Below are positions 46,999 to 56,341 of a stretch of 64,000 bases of DNA, in pieces. The notes under the pieces are model-generated. The model was not told the origin of the DNA. It saw only the letters and a program-made list of their open reading frames with translations, and did not search any database. The translations under genes were made by a program, and so were the position numbers. This stretch comes from Streptococcus gwangjuense (lineage in GTDB: Bacteria; Bacillota; Bacilli; Lactobacillales; Streptococcaceae), in assembly GCF_003627155.1 (NCBI RefSeq), contig NZ_CP032621.1, positions 682,001-746,000 of the forward strand, read 5' to 3'. How positions within the stretch are numbered: the stretch's first letter is position 1; every line of letters begins with the position of its first letter.

Positions 46999-48561
46999 AT
47001 GAGAACAGTTGAATTTCTAGATACCAGCCTTCGGGATGGAGAACAGACACCTGGCGTTAATTTTTCAATCAAGGAAAAAATTGCCATAGCAAGACAGCTG
47101 GAGAAATGGGGTATTTCAGCCATCGAAGCTGGTTTTCCAGCGGCGAGTCCTGATTCATTTACAGCAGTGCAGGAGATTGCCAAAGTCTTGAAGAAAACAG
47201 CGGTGACTGGTTTGGCACGCTCTGTCAAGTCTGATATTGATGCTTGTTATGAAGCCCTCAAGGATGCTAAATATCCACAGGTTCACGTCTTTATCGCTAC
47301 CAGTCCGATTCATCGAAAGTATAAGCTCAATAAGAGCAAGGAAGAGATTTTGGAAGCAATCAGTGAGCATGTCTCTTATGCACGTTCCAAGTTTGAAGTG
47401 GTCGAATTCTCTCCTGAAGATGCGACCAGAACGGAGTTGGATTTCCTCCTGCAAGTTGTTCAAACAGCGGTTGATGCAGGTGCATCTTATATCAATATCC
47501 CTGATACGGTAGGATTTACCACACCAGAGGAATACGGAGCTATCTTCAAATACTTGATTGAGAATGTCAAGACAGATCGTCAGATTATCTATTCACCACA
47601 CTGTCATGATGACCTTGGAATGGCAGTGGCAAATAGCCTTGCTGCCGTCAAGAATGGGGCAAGACGAGTAGAGGGAACCATTAACGGTATTGGGGAGCGA
47701 GCTGGTAATGCTGCCTTGGAAGAAATTGCAGTGGCCCTCAATATTCGCCAAGATTACTACCAAGCAGAAACTAGTATTGTTTTAAATGAAACCATCAATA
47801 CGTCAGAAATGGTTTCTCGCTTCTCAGGTATCCCAGTTCCTAAAAACAAGGCCGTTGTTGGTGGCAATGCCTTCTCTCACGAGTCTGGTATTCACCAAGA
47901 CGGAGTCCTTAAAAATCCTCTCACTTATGAGATTATCACTCCTGAATTGGTCGGAGTCAAGAGTAACAGCCTCCCACTTGGAAAATTGTCTGGTCGCCAT
48001 GCCTTTGTCGAGAAACTAAGAGAATTGGCCCTAGACTTTACAGAAGAGGACATCAAGCCACTCTTTGCTAAGTTCAAGGCACTGGCCGACAAGAAACAAG
48101 AAATCACAGATGCAGATATTCGTGCTCTGGTAGCTGGAACCATGGTTGAAAATCCAGAAGGCTTCCACTTTGATGATTTACAACTTCAAACCCATGAGGA
48201 CAATGACATCGAAGCGCTCGTTAGTCTAGCCAACATGGATGGTGAAAAAGTCGAATTCAATGCGACAGGACAAGGCTCTGTTGAAGCGATCTTTGACGCT
48301 ATCGATAAGTTCTTTAACCAATCTGTCCGCTTGGTGTCCTATACCATTGATGCTGTGACAGATGGAATCGATGCCCAGGCTCGTGTTTTGGTCACTGTTG
48401 AAAACAGAGATACAGAAACCATCTTTAACGCAGCAGGTCTTGATTTCGATGTATTGAAGGCTTCGGCTATTGCTTACATCAATGCGAATGCCTTTGTTCA
48501 AAAAGAGAATGCTGGTGAGATGGGACGCAGTGTTTCCTATCGTGACATGCCTAGTGTGTAA
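46999..48561 (+). CDS. leuA: 2-isopropylmalate synthase
   Basis: This enzyme condenses acetyl-CoA with 2-oxoisovalerate, the first step of leucine synthesis. The 520-residue protein has the DRE-TIM barrel with FLDTSLRDGEQTPGVNF (residues 5-21), SPHCHDDLGMAVANSLAAVKNGA and HESGIHQDG. A C-terminal LeuA dimer domain mediates leucine feedback. AAAAGGGG precedes the ATG. It is the first gene of the leuAB-DUF1294-leuCD operon. Confidence 0.97.
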   Translation: MRTVEFLDTSLRDGEQTPGVNFSIKEKIAIARQLEKWGISAIEAGFPAASPDSFTAVQEIAKVLKKTAVTGLARSVKSDIDACYEALKDAKYPQVHVFIATSPIHRKYKLNKSKEEILEAISEHVSYARSKFEVVEFSPEDATRTELDFLLQVVQTAVDAGASYINIPDTVGFTTPEEYGAIFKYLIENVKTDRQIIYSPHCHDDLGMAVANSLAAVKNGARRVEGTINGIGERAGNAALEEIAVALNIRQDYYQAETSIVLNETINTSEMVSRFSGIPVPKNKAVVGGNAFSHESGIHQDGVLKNPLTYEIITPELVGVKSNSLPLGKLSGRHAFVEKLRELALDFTEEDIKPLFAKFKALADKKQEITDADIRALVAGTMVENPEGFHFDDLQLQTHEDNDIEALVSLANMDGEKVEFNATGQGSVEAIFDAIDKFFNQSVRLVSYTIDAVTDGIDAQARVLVTVENRDTETIFNAAGLDFDVLKASAIAYINANAFVQKENAGEMGRSVSYRDMPSV

Positions 48562-48572
48562 AGGAGAAGGCT

Positions 48573-49610
48573 ATGACAAAAAAAATAGTAGCTCTAGCAG
48601 GGGACGGAATTGGTCCAGAAATCATGGAGGCTGGATTAGAGGTTCTGGAAGCTCTAGCTGAAAAAACAGGTTTTGACTATGAGATTGATAGACGACCTTT
48701 TGGAGGTGCAGGTATCGATGCTGCAGGGCATCCCTTGCCTGATGAAACCCTCAAGGCAAGTAGAGAAGCAGATGCCATTTTGCTAGCGGCTATCGGTAGT
48801 CCTCAGTATGATAGTGCAACGATTCGGCCTGAACAAGGCTTGCTAGCTATCCGTAAGGAACTCAATCTTTACGCTAATATTCGCCCTGTTAAGATTTTTG
48901 AGAGTCTCAAGCATTTGTCACCACTAAAATCAGAACGAATTGCTGGGGTGGACTTTGTTGTGGTGCGTGAGTTGACAGGTGGGATTTATTTTGGGGATCA
49001 TATCCTTGAAGAGCGCAAAGCGCGTGATATCAACGACTATAGCCATGAGGAAGTGGAGCGGATTGTTCGCAAAGCCTTTGAAATCGCAAGAAGTCGGAGA
49101 AAAATCGTTACTAGTATCGATAAGCAAAATGTGTTGGCAACATCAAAACTCTGGCGGAAAGTAGCTGAGGAGGTCGCACAGGATTTCCCAGATGTCACCT
49201 TGGAACACCAGCTGGTGGACTCAGCTGCTATGCTTATGATTACCAATCCTGCCAAGTTTGATGTTATTGTAACAGAGAATCTTTTTGGAGATATTCTCTC
49301 TGATGAATCAAGCGTTCTATCTGGCACACTTGGAGTTATGCCATCAGCCAGTCATTCTGAAAATGGACCAAGTCTCTATGAACCCATTCATGGTTCGGCG
49401 CCTGATATCGCAGGCCTAGGAATCGCCAATCCTATTTCCATGATTTTATCAGTTGCCATGATGTTGAGAGATAGTTTCGGACGTTATGAGGATGCGGAGC
49501 GTATCGAGCGTGCTGTTGAGGCCAGTTTAGCAGCTGGAATTTTAACGAGAGATATAGGAGGACAGGCTTCGACCAAGGAAATGACGGAAGCTATTATTGC
49601 AAGGTTATGA
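48573..49610 (+). CDS. leuB: 3-isopropylmalate dehydrogenase
   Basis: This enzyme oxidatively decarboxylates 3-isopropylmalate with NAD. The 345-residue protein shows ALAGDGIGPEIMEAGLEVL at the N-terminus, the substrate Arg/Tyr region (VVRELTGGIYFG) and the metal-binding VTENLFGDILSDESSVL; EPIHGSAPDIAG completes the NAD site. AAAGGAGAAGG precedes the ATG. Its stop overlaps the next start (ATGA). Confidence 0.97.
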   Translation: MTKKIVALAGDGIGPEIMEAGLEVLEALAEKTGFDYEIDRRPFGGAGIDAAGHPLPDETLKASREADAILLAAIGSPQYDSATIRPEQGLLAIRKELNLYANIRPVKIFESLKHLSPLKSERIAGVDFVVVRELTGGIYFGDHILEERKARDINDYSHEEVERIVRKAFEIARSRRKIVTSIDKQNVLATSKLWRKVAEEVAQDFPDVTLEHQLVDSAAMLMITNPAKFDVIVTENLFGDILSDESSVLSGTLGVMPSASHSENGPSLYEPIHGSAPDIAGLGIANPISMILSVAMMLRDSFGRYEDAERIERAVEASLAAGILTRDIGGQASTKEMTEAIIARL

Positions 49611-49876
49611 AGTTAGACGAAAAAATTACTCTAGTCCTTTTGATTTGGAATGTCATGGTTTTCTTGATTTATGGTATTGACAAATCCAAGGCAAGGAGAA
49701 GAGCTTGGCGCATCCCTGAGAAAATCTTACTTATTTTAGCCTTTACTTGTGGTGGTTTTGGGGCCTGGTTAGCAGGAATCATCTTTCACCACAAGACTCG
49801 AAAATGGTATTTTAAAACAGTTTGGTTTCTTGGGATGGTGACCACACTAGTAGCCTTATATGTTATTTGGAGGTAA
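49607..49876 (+). CDS. DUF1294 family small membrane protein inside the leu operon
   Basis: This 89-residue protein has three hydrophobic segments and the DUF1294 pattern YGIDKSKARRRAWRIPEKILLILAFTCGGFGAWLAGIIFHHKTRKWYF. Its function is unknown. It overlaps leuB by four bases and ends 3 bases before leuC, so it is translated as part of the leucine operon. This may be chance carriage or a link to leucine supply. Confidence 0.85.
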   Translation: MKLDEKITLVLLIWNVMVFLIYGIDKSKARRRAWRIPEKILLILAFTCGGFGAWLAGIIFHHKTRKWYFKTVWFLGMVTTLVALYVIWR

Positions 49877-49879
49877 TGG

Positions 49880-51262
49880 ATGGCAGGAAAATCAATTTTT
49901 GATAAATTATGGGACCGTCATGTCATCATAGGAGAAGAGGGGCAGCCCCAACTCATGTATGTGGACCAGCACTATATCCACGAGGTGACCAGTCCTCAGG
50001 CTTTTCAAGGATTACGAGACGCAGGTCGCAGATTGAGACGACCAGACTTGACATTTGGAACTTTTGACCACAATGTCCCGACGGTCAATATCTACGATAT
50101 TCGAGATGTCATTTCCAAGGCTCAAATTGATAAGCTAGCTGAAAATGTTGAGGAGTTTGGGATTGAACATGCAGCCCACGGTTCTGAAAAACAGGGAATC
50201 GTGCACATGGTAGGTCCAGAAACAGGAAGAACTCAACCAGGGAAATTTATCGTCTGTGGAGATAGCCATACGGCAACCCACGGAGCTTTCGGAGCAATTG
50301 CTTTTGGAATTGGGACCAGTGAGGTTGAGCATGTCTTCGCTACTCAGACACTTTGGCAGGTCAAGCCCAAGAAAATGTTGGTGGAATTCACTGGTGTTCC
50401 TCAAAAAGGAGTTTACTCCAAGGATTTCATTTTAGCCTTGATTGCCAAGTACGGCGTTGCTTGTGGTGTAGGCTATGTGGTGGAATATCATGGACAAGCG
50501 ATTGATGCACTAAGCATGGAAGAGCGAATGACCATCTGCAATATGTCCATCGAGTTTGGATCCAAGATGGGAATCATGAATCCGGATCAAACTACCTATG
50601 ATTATCTCAAGGGACGAGAATGTGTTCCAGAGGACTTTGAAGAGGCTGTGGCGGATTGGAAAACAATTGTCAGTGATGAGGATGCTGTTTACGATAAGGT
50701 TATCCAGATGGATGTCTCAGACTTGGCTCCAATGGTGACCTGGGGCACCAATCCTGCTATGGGGGTTGACTTTGACAGTAGCTTCCCAGAAATTAAGGAT
50801 ATGAATGATGAGCGCGCCTACAATTACATGGACTTGGAACCAGGTCAAAAGCCGGCAGATATTGAACTGGGCTATATCTTTATCGGATCTTGTACCAATG
50901 CTCGTCTCAGCGATTTGCAACTAGCTGCTCGATTTGTCAAAGGGAAGAAAATCGCTCCCAATCTAACAGCAATTGTAGTTCCAGGCTCTCGTCCTGTCAA
51001 ACGAGCTGCTGAGAAGTTGGGTTTGGACAAGGTCTTTCTAGATGCTGGCTTTGAGTGGAGAGACCCAGGTTGCTCTATGTGCCTAGGGATGAATCCTGAC
51101 AAGGTACCTGATGGTGTCCACTGTGCCTCAACCAGCAATCGAAACTTTGAAGATAGACAAGGCTTTGGTGCTAAGACTCATCTCTGTAGTCCAGCTATGG
51201 CAGCTGCGGCAGCTATTGCAGGGCGTTTCGTAGATGTTCGGCAAATGCCAGAAGCCCAGTAA
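49880..51262 (+). CDS. leuC: 3-isopropylmalate dehydratase large subunit
   Basis: This aconitase-family subunit binds a [4Fe-4S] cluster and isomerises 2- to 3-isopropylmalate with LeuD. In the 460-residue protein the cluster Cys ligands appear in [12 protein letters not shown] and [36 protein letters not shown] is also typical. GGAGGTAATGG supplies the Shine-Dalgarno at the end of the DUF1294 gene. Confidence 0.97.
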   Translation: MAGKSIFDKLWDRHVIIGEEGQPQLMYVDQHYIHEVTSPQAFQGLRDAGRRLRRPDLTFGTFDHNVPTVNIYDIRDVISKAQIDKLAENVEEFGIEHAAHGSEKQGIVHMVGPETGRTQPGKFIVCGDSHTATHGAFGAIAFGIGTSEVEHVFATQTLWQVKPKKMLVEFTGVPQKGVYSKDFILALIAKYGVACGVGYVVEYHGQAIDALSMEERMTICNMSIEFGSKMGIMNPDQTTYDYLKGRECVPEDFEEAVADWKTIVSDEDAVYDKVIQMDVSDLAPMVTWGTNPAMGVDFDSSFPEIKDMNDERAYNYMDLEPGQKPADIELGYIFIGSCTNARLSDLQLAARFVKGKKIAPNLTAIVVPGSRPVKRAAEKLGLDKVFLDAGFEWRDPGCSMCLGMNPDKVPDGVHCASTSNRNFEDRQGFGAKTHLCSPAMAAAAAIAGRFVDVRQMPEAQ

Positions 51263-51271
51263 GGAGAGGAT

Positions 51272-51865
51272 ATGGAGAAATTTACAGTTTATACGGGAAC
51301 GACCGTTCCTCTCATGAATGATAACATCGACACCGACCAAATCCTACCCAAGCAGTTTCTCAAGCTGATTGATAAAAAAGGCTTTGGTAAGTACCTCATG
51401 TATGCTTGGCGTTATTTGGATGACAAGTATACTGAGGATCCAGACTTTGTCTTTAACCGACCTGAATACCGTAAAGCAACTATACTCATCTCAGGGGATA
51501 ACTTTGGGGCAGGTTCTTCAAGGGAACACGCAGCTTGGGCCCTAGCTGACTATGGTTTTAAAGTCGTGATTGCGGGGTCTTTTGGTGATATTCATTACAA
51601 TAATGAACTCAATAATGGCATGTTGCCCATTGTTCAGCCCAGAGAGGTTCGAGAGAAACTAGCTCAGCTACAACCAAGTGACCAGGTAATTGTGGACTTG
51701 GAACAACAAAAAATCATCTCACCAGTTGGAGAATTCACTTTTGAAATCGATAGCGAATGGAAACACAAGCTCTTAAATGGTTTGGATGATATCGGTATTA
51801 CTTTGCAGTATGAAGACTTGATTGCTGCTTATGAAAAACAACGACCAGACTACTGGCAGGATTAG
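51272..51865 (+). CDS. leuD: 3-isopropylmalate dehydratase small subunit
   Basis: LeuD is the 197-residue swivel-domain subunit that completes the isomerase with LeuC. Motifs are [14 protein letters not shown] (residues 19-32), [17 protein letters not shown] and the C-terminal [26 protein letters not shown] precedes the ATG, 9 bases after leuC. No strong terminator is seen before the next gene. Confidence 0.96.
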   Translation: MEKFTVYTGTTVPLMNDNIDTDQILPKQFLKLIDKKGFGKYLMYAWRYLDDKYTEDPDFVFNRPEYRKATILISGDNFGAGSSREHAAWALADYGFKVVIAGSFGDIHYNNELNNGMLPIVQPREVREKLAQLQPSDQVIVDLEQQKIISPVGEFTFEIDSEWKHKLLNGLDDIGITLQYEDLIAAYEKQRPDYWQD

Positions 51866-51892
51866 AAGAAAAATAGAAAAGGAAATAGAACT

Positions 51893-52672
51893 ATGACAAA
51901 ACACATTCAATGGAACGGAACACTTTCACAAGAAGGCTATGACATTTTAAAAGGTGAGGGCGGATGTATCGTTTGTCCTACAAAAGTTGGTTATATCATC
52001 ATGACTAGTGACAAGGCTGGTCTTGAACGTAAGTTTGAAGCCAAAGAACGTAACCGTAACAAACCAGGTGTTGTTCTCTGCGGTAGCATGGATGAGCTTC
52101 GCGCTTTAGCACAACTCAACCCAGAAATTGAAGCCTTTTACCAAAAACATTGGGATGAAGATATTCTTCTTGGTTGTATCCTTCCTTGGAAACCAGAAGC
52201 CTTTGAAAAACTCAAAGCATACGGTGATGGTCGTGAAGAACTCATGACGGACGTGCGTGGTACTAGCTGTTTTGTTATCAAATTCGGGAAAGCTGGTGAA
52301 CAATTGGCTGCCAAACTTTGGGAAGAAGGCAAGATGGTCTATGCCTCATCTGCTAACCCATCTGGAAAAGGAAACCGTGGTAAGGTAGAAGGTATCGGAG
52401 AACGTATCGAAGGGGCAGTGGACCTTGTCATCGAAGCAGACGACTATGTGGCATCTATCCAGCCTGACAAAACGATTGAAACTCGCTACGAGCAAGGCGT
52501 GATGGTGTCTATGGTCGATAAGGACGGCAAACTCATCCCAGAACAAGGAGGAGCGCGATCAACTTCACCAGCTCCAGTTGTGATCCGTAAAGGGCTTGAC
52601 ATTGATAAAATCATGATGCACCTGTCAGACACCTTTAACTCATGGGACTACCGCCAGGGTGAGTATTATTAA
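51893..52672 (+). CDS. Sua5/YciO/YrdC family protein
   Basis: This 259-residue YrdC-fold protein has GGCIVCPTKVGYIIMTSDKAGLERKFEAKERNRNKPGVVL (about residues 23-62), VRGTSCFVIKF and YASSANPSGKGNRGKVEGIGERIEGAVDLVIEAD. Relatives make threonylcarbamoyl-AMP for tRNA t6A. This version lacks the usual SxTVG-type opening and the Sua5 C-terminal domain, so it may be a side branch with another role. It starts 27 bases after leuD. Confidence 0.75.
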   Translation: MTKHIQWNGTLSQEGYDILKGEGGCIVCPTKVGYIIMTSDKAGLERKFEAKERNRNKPGVVLCGSMDELRALAQLNPEIEAFYQKHWDEDILLGCILPWKPEAFEKLKAYGDGREELMTDVRGTSCFVIKFGKAGEQLAAKLWEEGKMVYASSANPSGKGNRGKVEGIGERIEGAVDLVIEADDYVASIQPDKTIETRYEQGVMVSMVDKDGKLIPEQGGARSTSPAPVVIRKGLDIDKIMMHLSDTFNSWDYRQGEYY

Positions 52673-52682
52673 GATAAAAAAG

Positions 52683-52728
52683 AAGTCTAGTGTTATAAGG
52701 AAATAAAGCTCTTTACACTAGGCTTTTT
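52683..52728 (+). terminator. terminator after the YrdC-family gene
   Basis: AAGTCTAGTGT pairs with ACACTAGGCTT (one G-U) across a 21-base loop, followed by T's. Confidence 0.75.
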
Positions 52729-52883
52729 ATTTAGAGTTTCTTTTCTTTTTTAATAGGATATGATATGCTAGATGCAGAATATATTAATAGAATGTGGTTT
52801 CTGCAAAGTAAAATATCTTACTTTGAACGAAACAAATATAATTTACGTCTAACAATAAATTTTTAATAAGCAAGGAAAACACA

Positions 52884-54866
52884 ATGGTTTCAAAACAAAC
52901 TTTCATTGACAGAATAAAAAAAGAATTCCCAGATGCAATTGAAAATCAAACAAAAAGTTATATTTCTTTTCAGGTTAAAAATAGGAAAGGGAAGTTACAA
53001 AATTTTATAGAGATTAAATTTCAAAATAAAGGAATAAAGATTGCCGTTCTCTCTAAGAGTCTTCATGATTCAGATATTTTGTTGTTTAATAAGAAGTCTG
53101 ATTCATTCGGTTGGACACTTGATGCTGAGTATTTTATTGAGGATGAAAATTCATTAAATGAGATTTTACCTTTTATAAATAAATCTTATGAATTTGTAAA
53201 AAGTGGAATTAAATCAGAGTGTTATAAAGTCTTCAAAGAATTTTTGTCTAAATTTGTGAATCAAGCAAATATCTATAATTCAAAAGATATAGAAATTAAA
53301 CGTTCTCAAAAATTAGATGGAGCTGAACATATTTACCCTGCTCTGACTATTGAGGGGATTCCCTACAAAGTTGAAATGCTTAACACAGGTCATTTTGGTC
53401 CAAAGAGTGGTAATGGATATATTAAATCACCTTACTTTGGTTATCGGCTGAGTGACGTGGATAACTCATGGATAAATATAAGGTGTGGTTTTCAGAGATT
53501 TAAACTCACAGAATTTAAAATAGTAAAATGGTATAGTAATAATCGAGATGAAGATTTAGATTATAAATACTTTGTCAAGGACTTAGAGTTGGAATCAACT
53601 GCTGAACCTAAGGATATTTTAAAAGAGTTTTATGATAATTTCACTAGTTTTTATAGAGAATCAGAAAAGGAAGAGATAAACATGTCAGAAAATATCAACG
53701 AGTATAAGAATATCTTATTACAATCCAAAAATCTCATCCTCCGAGGTGCACCTGGTACAGGAAAAACTTATCTTGCTAAAGAAATTGCTAAAGAGTTAAC
53801 GGAAGGTCATGAGGAGCAAATCGGCTTTGTACAGTTTCATCCATCTTATGATTATACGGATTTTGTCGAGGGGTTGAGACCAGTATCAAATGGTGATGGA
53901 GCTATTGAGTTTAAATTACAAGATGGTATTTTTAAGCAGTTTTGCCAGAAGGCTAAAGAAGCTCAGAAAACTGGAGGACAAGATAATTTTGAAGAAACGT
54001 GGGCTAAGCTAACGGATGCTATCAATGAAAAGCAAGGACAATACTTCTTCCATCGTAGTTCGGTTCCAGCCAGTTTAAATAGTCAAGGGAATGTGAAGTT
54101 TGATTCTCCTGTTGCTACCAAAGAAAAAGTGTATCTTTTATACAAGGGTGAGGAGACTAAGTTAAAGTACGAAACTTATCAAAAAATCGTTTTAGATCAC
54201 ATGAAAGAAAGTTATGGCTTATGTGATTATGTGTCTCCAACGATTGACACAGACAAGAATTTTGTCTTCATCATCGATGAGATCAATCGTGGGGAGATTT
54301 CTAAGATTTTTGGCGAACTCTTTTTCTCTATCGACCCTGGCTATCGTGGTGAAATGGGAAGTGTTTCTACTCAGTATGCTAACTTACACAAGACTGATGA
54401 CAAGTTCTATATTCCAGAGAATGTCTATATAATTGGAACAATGAATGATATTGACCGCTCGGTGGACACCTTTGATTTTGCTATGCGCCGTCGTTTCCGT
54501 TTTGTTGAAGTTACTGCCGAGAGTCAAGTTGGTATGCTAGACGATGTTCTCGGTGATGAAGCAGAAGAAGCGAAAAAACGTTTAAGAAACTTAAATGCTG
54601 CTATCGAAAATGTTCAGGAGTTAAACAGTCATTATCATATCGGACCAAGTTATTTCCTTAAGTTGAAAGATGTAGATTTTGACTATGAATTGCTCTGGTC
54701 TGATTACCTCAAACCACTTTTGGAAGATTACTTACGGGGTTCTTATGAAGAGGATGAAACTCTGGAAACATTGAAAAAAGCATTCGATCTGACAAAGAAT
54801 GAGCAAAAAGATCAGACAGTAGCTGATGACAATGAAGGCGATGAAAACGATGATGCGGATCACTGA
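52884..54866 (+). CDS. mcrB: McrB-like AAA+ GTPase of a type IV (McrBC) restriction system
   Basis: McrB recognises modified DNA and, with GTP, drives the McrC nuclease. The 660-residue protein has Walker A GAPGTGKT (residues 288-295), a long insert, Walker B FIIDEINRGE (Asp465-Glu466) and the McrB motif MNDIDRSVDTFDFAMRRRF (520-538). The first 100 residues resemble a DUF5655-type domain (ending LPFINKSYEFV). Residues 100-265 form a separate region that should read the DNA. This N-terminus differs from E. coli McrB. mcrC overlaps its end. Confidence 0.88.
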   Translation: MVSKQTFIDRIKKEFPDAIENQTKSYISFQVKNRKGKLQNFIEIKFQNKGIKIAVLSKSLHDSDILLFNKKSDSFGWTLDAEYFIEDENSLNEILPFINKSYEFVKSGIKSECYKVFKEFLSKFVNQANIYNSKDIEIKRSQKLDGAEHIYPALTIEGIPYKVEMLNTGHFGPKSGNGYIKSPYFGYRLSDVDNSWINIRCGFQRFKLTEFKIVKWYSNNRDEDLDYKYFVKDLELESTAEPKDILKEFYDNFTSFYRESEKEEINMSENINEYKNILLQSKNLILRGAPGTGKTYLAKEIAKELTEGHEEQIGFVQFHPSYDYTDFVEGLRPVSNGDGAIEFKLQDGIFKQFCQKAKEAQKTGGQDNFEETWAKLTDAINEKQGQYFFHRSSVPASLNSQGNVKFDSPVATKEKVYLLYKGEETKLKYETYQKIVLDHMKESYGLCDYVSPTIDTDKNFVFIIDEINRGEISKIFGELFFSIDPGYRGEMGSVSTQYANLHKTDDKFYIPENVYIIGTMNDIDRSVDTFDFAMRRRFRFVEVTAESQVGMLDDVLGDEAEEAKKRLRNLNAAIENVQELNSHYHIGPSYFLKLKDVDFDYELLWSDYLKPLLEDYLRGSYEEDETLETLKKAFDLTKNEQKDQTVADDNEGDENDDADH

Positions 54867-56169
54867 TAATCAACACAAGATTGTTAAAGAAGAATTTGTT
54901 GAAGAATATCCTAAACTAAGCAATCTTCTTTTAGACAGAACCTTGGAAAGTCTATCCCAAGATGAACGTGTTTTCATTTTTCCAAACGATTTGAAGAATT
55001 CCCCTGACTTAGAAAAGGACCAAAAAATCTTTGAAACAGTTAATCAGAAAATCAAGACTGGAAATGTGATTGGTTTTCTGGGGTGTGGTCAGGAAAGATT
55101 AACGATTTCCTCTCGCTTTTCTGATGAGAGTAATGACTATTTTTTGCATTATCTTTTACAAAAGGTTTTTCATATCAATCTCACTAGTTTAGATGTAGCT
55201 TTGTCGAGTGAAGATAAGCTCTATCAACTTTTGATGTATCTCTTCCCCAAGTATCTACAAGCTGCAATGCGAAAAGGTCTTTATAAGGAATACCAGAGAT
55301 TTTCTCATAACGACAGTCATGTTAAGGGAGTGATTGATGTAAGAAACCATCTCAAGAAAAACCTTCCTTTCACGGGAAATATTGCCTACACAACGAGAGA
55401 GTTCACCTATGATAATCCCCTCATGCAGTTGGTCCGTCATACTATTGAATACATTAAGAATCAGAAAAGCATTGGTCAAGGGGTACTAGATAATCTCTCA
55501 ACTAGTCGTGAAAACGTAGCTGAAATCGTGCGTGTAACGCCCTCTTATAAACTAGCTGATCGTGCTAAGATTATTCGGGTAAATCAATCTAAACCTATAC
55601 GTCATGCATACTTTCACGAGTACAGAAAATTACAAGAACTTTGCCTGATGATTCTAAACCAAGAAAAGCACGGTTTAGGGTATCAAGATCAAAAAATTCA
55701 TGGTATTCTTTTTGATGTTGCCTGGCTTTGGGAAGAGTATGTTCATACTTTGTTGCCAAAAGATTTCATCCATCCACGAAATAAAGATAAGACGGACGGA
55801 ATTTCAGTATTTTCTAGTCGAGAAAGAAAAGTATTTCCAGATTTTTATCAAGAAGAGCTTAAAATAGTATTAGATGCCAAGTATAAAAAACTGGAATTGA
55901 CTGAAAAAGGAATCAACCGTGAGGACTTATTCCAGCTGATTTCCTATTCTTATATTTTAAAAGCTGAGAAGGTTGGTCTTGTTTTTCCGAGCAAGGACAA
56001 GGTTGTTGATAATGAGATAGGAAAGCTGGCAGGTTATGGAGCTTTGTTAAAGAAGTGGTCTATCCAAATTCCTAGAGAGTCTTCATCTTATCGTGAATTT
56101 TGTGAAATGATGGAAAACTCTGAAGAAACTTTTAAAAGGAATATTACTAAAGAAGTGGGGAGAAAATAA
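54850..56169 (+). CDS. mcrC: McrC-like nuclease subunit
   Basis: McrC supplies the PD-(D/E)xK cleavage activity of the McrBC complex. The 439-residue protein has the nuclease core near the C-terminus: FPDFYQ (Asp331) and LDAKYK (Asp342, Lys344), with QLISYSYILKAEKVGLVFPS following. An N-terminal domain that contacts McrB precedes it. The start is uncertain: two adjacent ATGs (54850, 54853) and an ATG at 54832 are possible. All lie inside mcrB, so translation is coupled. Confidence 0.88.
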   Translation: MMRITDNQHKIVKEEFVEEYPKLSNLLLDRTLESLSQDERVFIFPNDLKNSPDLEKDQKIFETVNQKIKTGNVIGFLGCGQERLTISSRFSDESNDYFLHYLLQKVFHINLTSLDVALSSEDKLYQLLMYLFPKYLQAAMRKGLYKEYQRFSHNDSHVKGVIDVRNHLKKNLPFTGNIAYTTREFTYDNPLMQLVRHTIEYIKNQKSIGQGVLDNLSTSRENVAEIVRVTPSYKLADRAKIIRVNQSKPIRHAYFHEYRKLQELCLMILNQEKHGLGYQDQKIHGILFDVAWLWEEYVHTLLPKDFIHPRNKDKTDGISVFSSRERKVFPDFYQEELKIVLDAKYKKLELTEKGINREDLFQLISYSYILKAEKVGLVFPSKDKVVDNEIGKLAGYGALLKKWSIQIPRESSSYREFCEMMENSEETFKRNITKEVGRK

Positions 56170-56184
56170 TCTCTCCACTTTTTT
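56155..56184 (+). terminator. terminator at the mcrC stop
   Basis: GTGGGGAGA pairs with TCTCTCCAC (one G-U) and is followed by six T's. The 5' arm includes the last mcrC codons. Confidence 0.82.
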
Positions 56185-56235
56185 GTCTTTGATATAAGTA
56201 AAATCCGAACAATATAATTTAATTTATAAAATTAT

Positions 56236-56264
56236 TTGACAAAAACTGTACTTTAGTTTATAAT
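56236..56264 (+). promoter_or_regulatory. guaC promoter
   Basis: TTGACA (56236-56241), a 17-base spacer and TATAAT (56259-56264) are both consensus. Transcription should start near 56271, giving a leader of about 70 bases. Confidence 0.88.
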
Positions 56265-56270
56265 GAATTA

Positions 56271-56341
56271 AGGAAACGTCGGAAAAGGCGTAGTGATGCG
56301 AGAGCATAGGTAGGTCATTACAAAAGAAACGAGACATCGAT
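56271..56341 (+). promoter_or_regulatory. structured guaC leader RNA
   Basis: The leader can fold into ACGTC-GGAAAA-GGCGT, then a long-range stem GTAGTGA / TCATTAC enclosing ATGC-GAGA-GCAT (GNRA tetraloop) and the bulge AGGTAGG. It does not look like the classical purine aptamer. GAAACGAGACAT precedes the ATG with only a weak Shine-Dalgarno. It may be a cis-regulatory RNA; this is inferred from the fold only. Confidence 0.5.

Noticed and set aside
52765..52866. A 33-codon ORF (MLDAEYINRMWFLQSK...) in the gap before mcrB.
   Set aside because: It lacks a convincing Shine-Dalgarno, has no recognisable features and sits in AT-rich sequence where such ORFs arise by chance.
53742..53765. McrB considered as a stand-alone AAA+ chaperone (MoxR-like).
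   Set aside because: The MNDIDRSVDTFDFAMRRRF motif, the insert between Walker A and B, and the overlapping McrC nuclease identify it as McrB.
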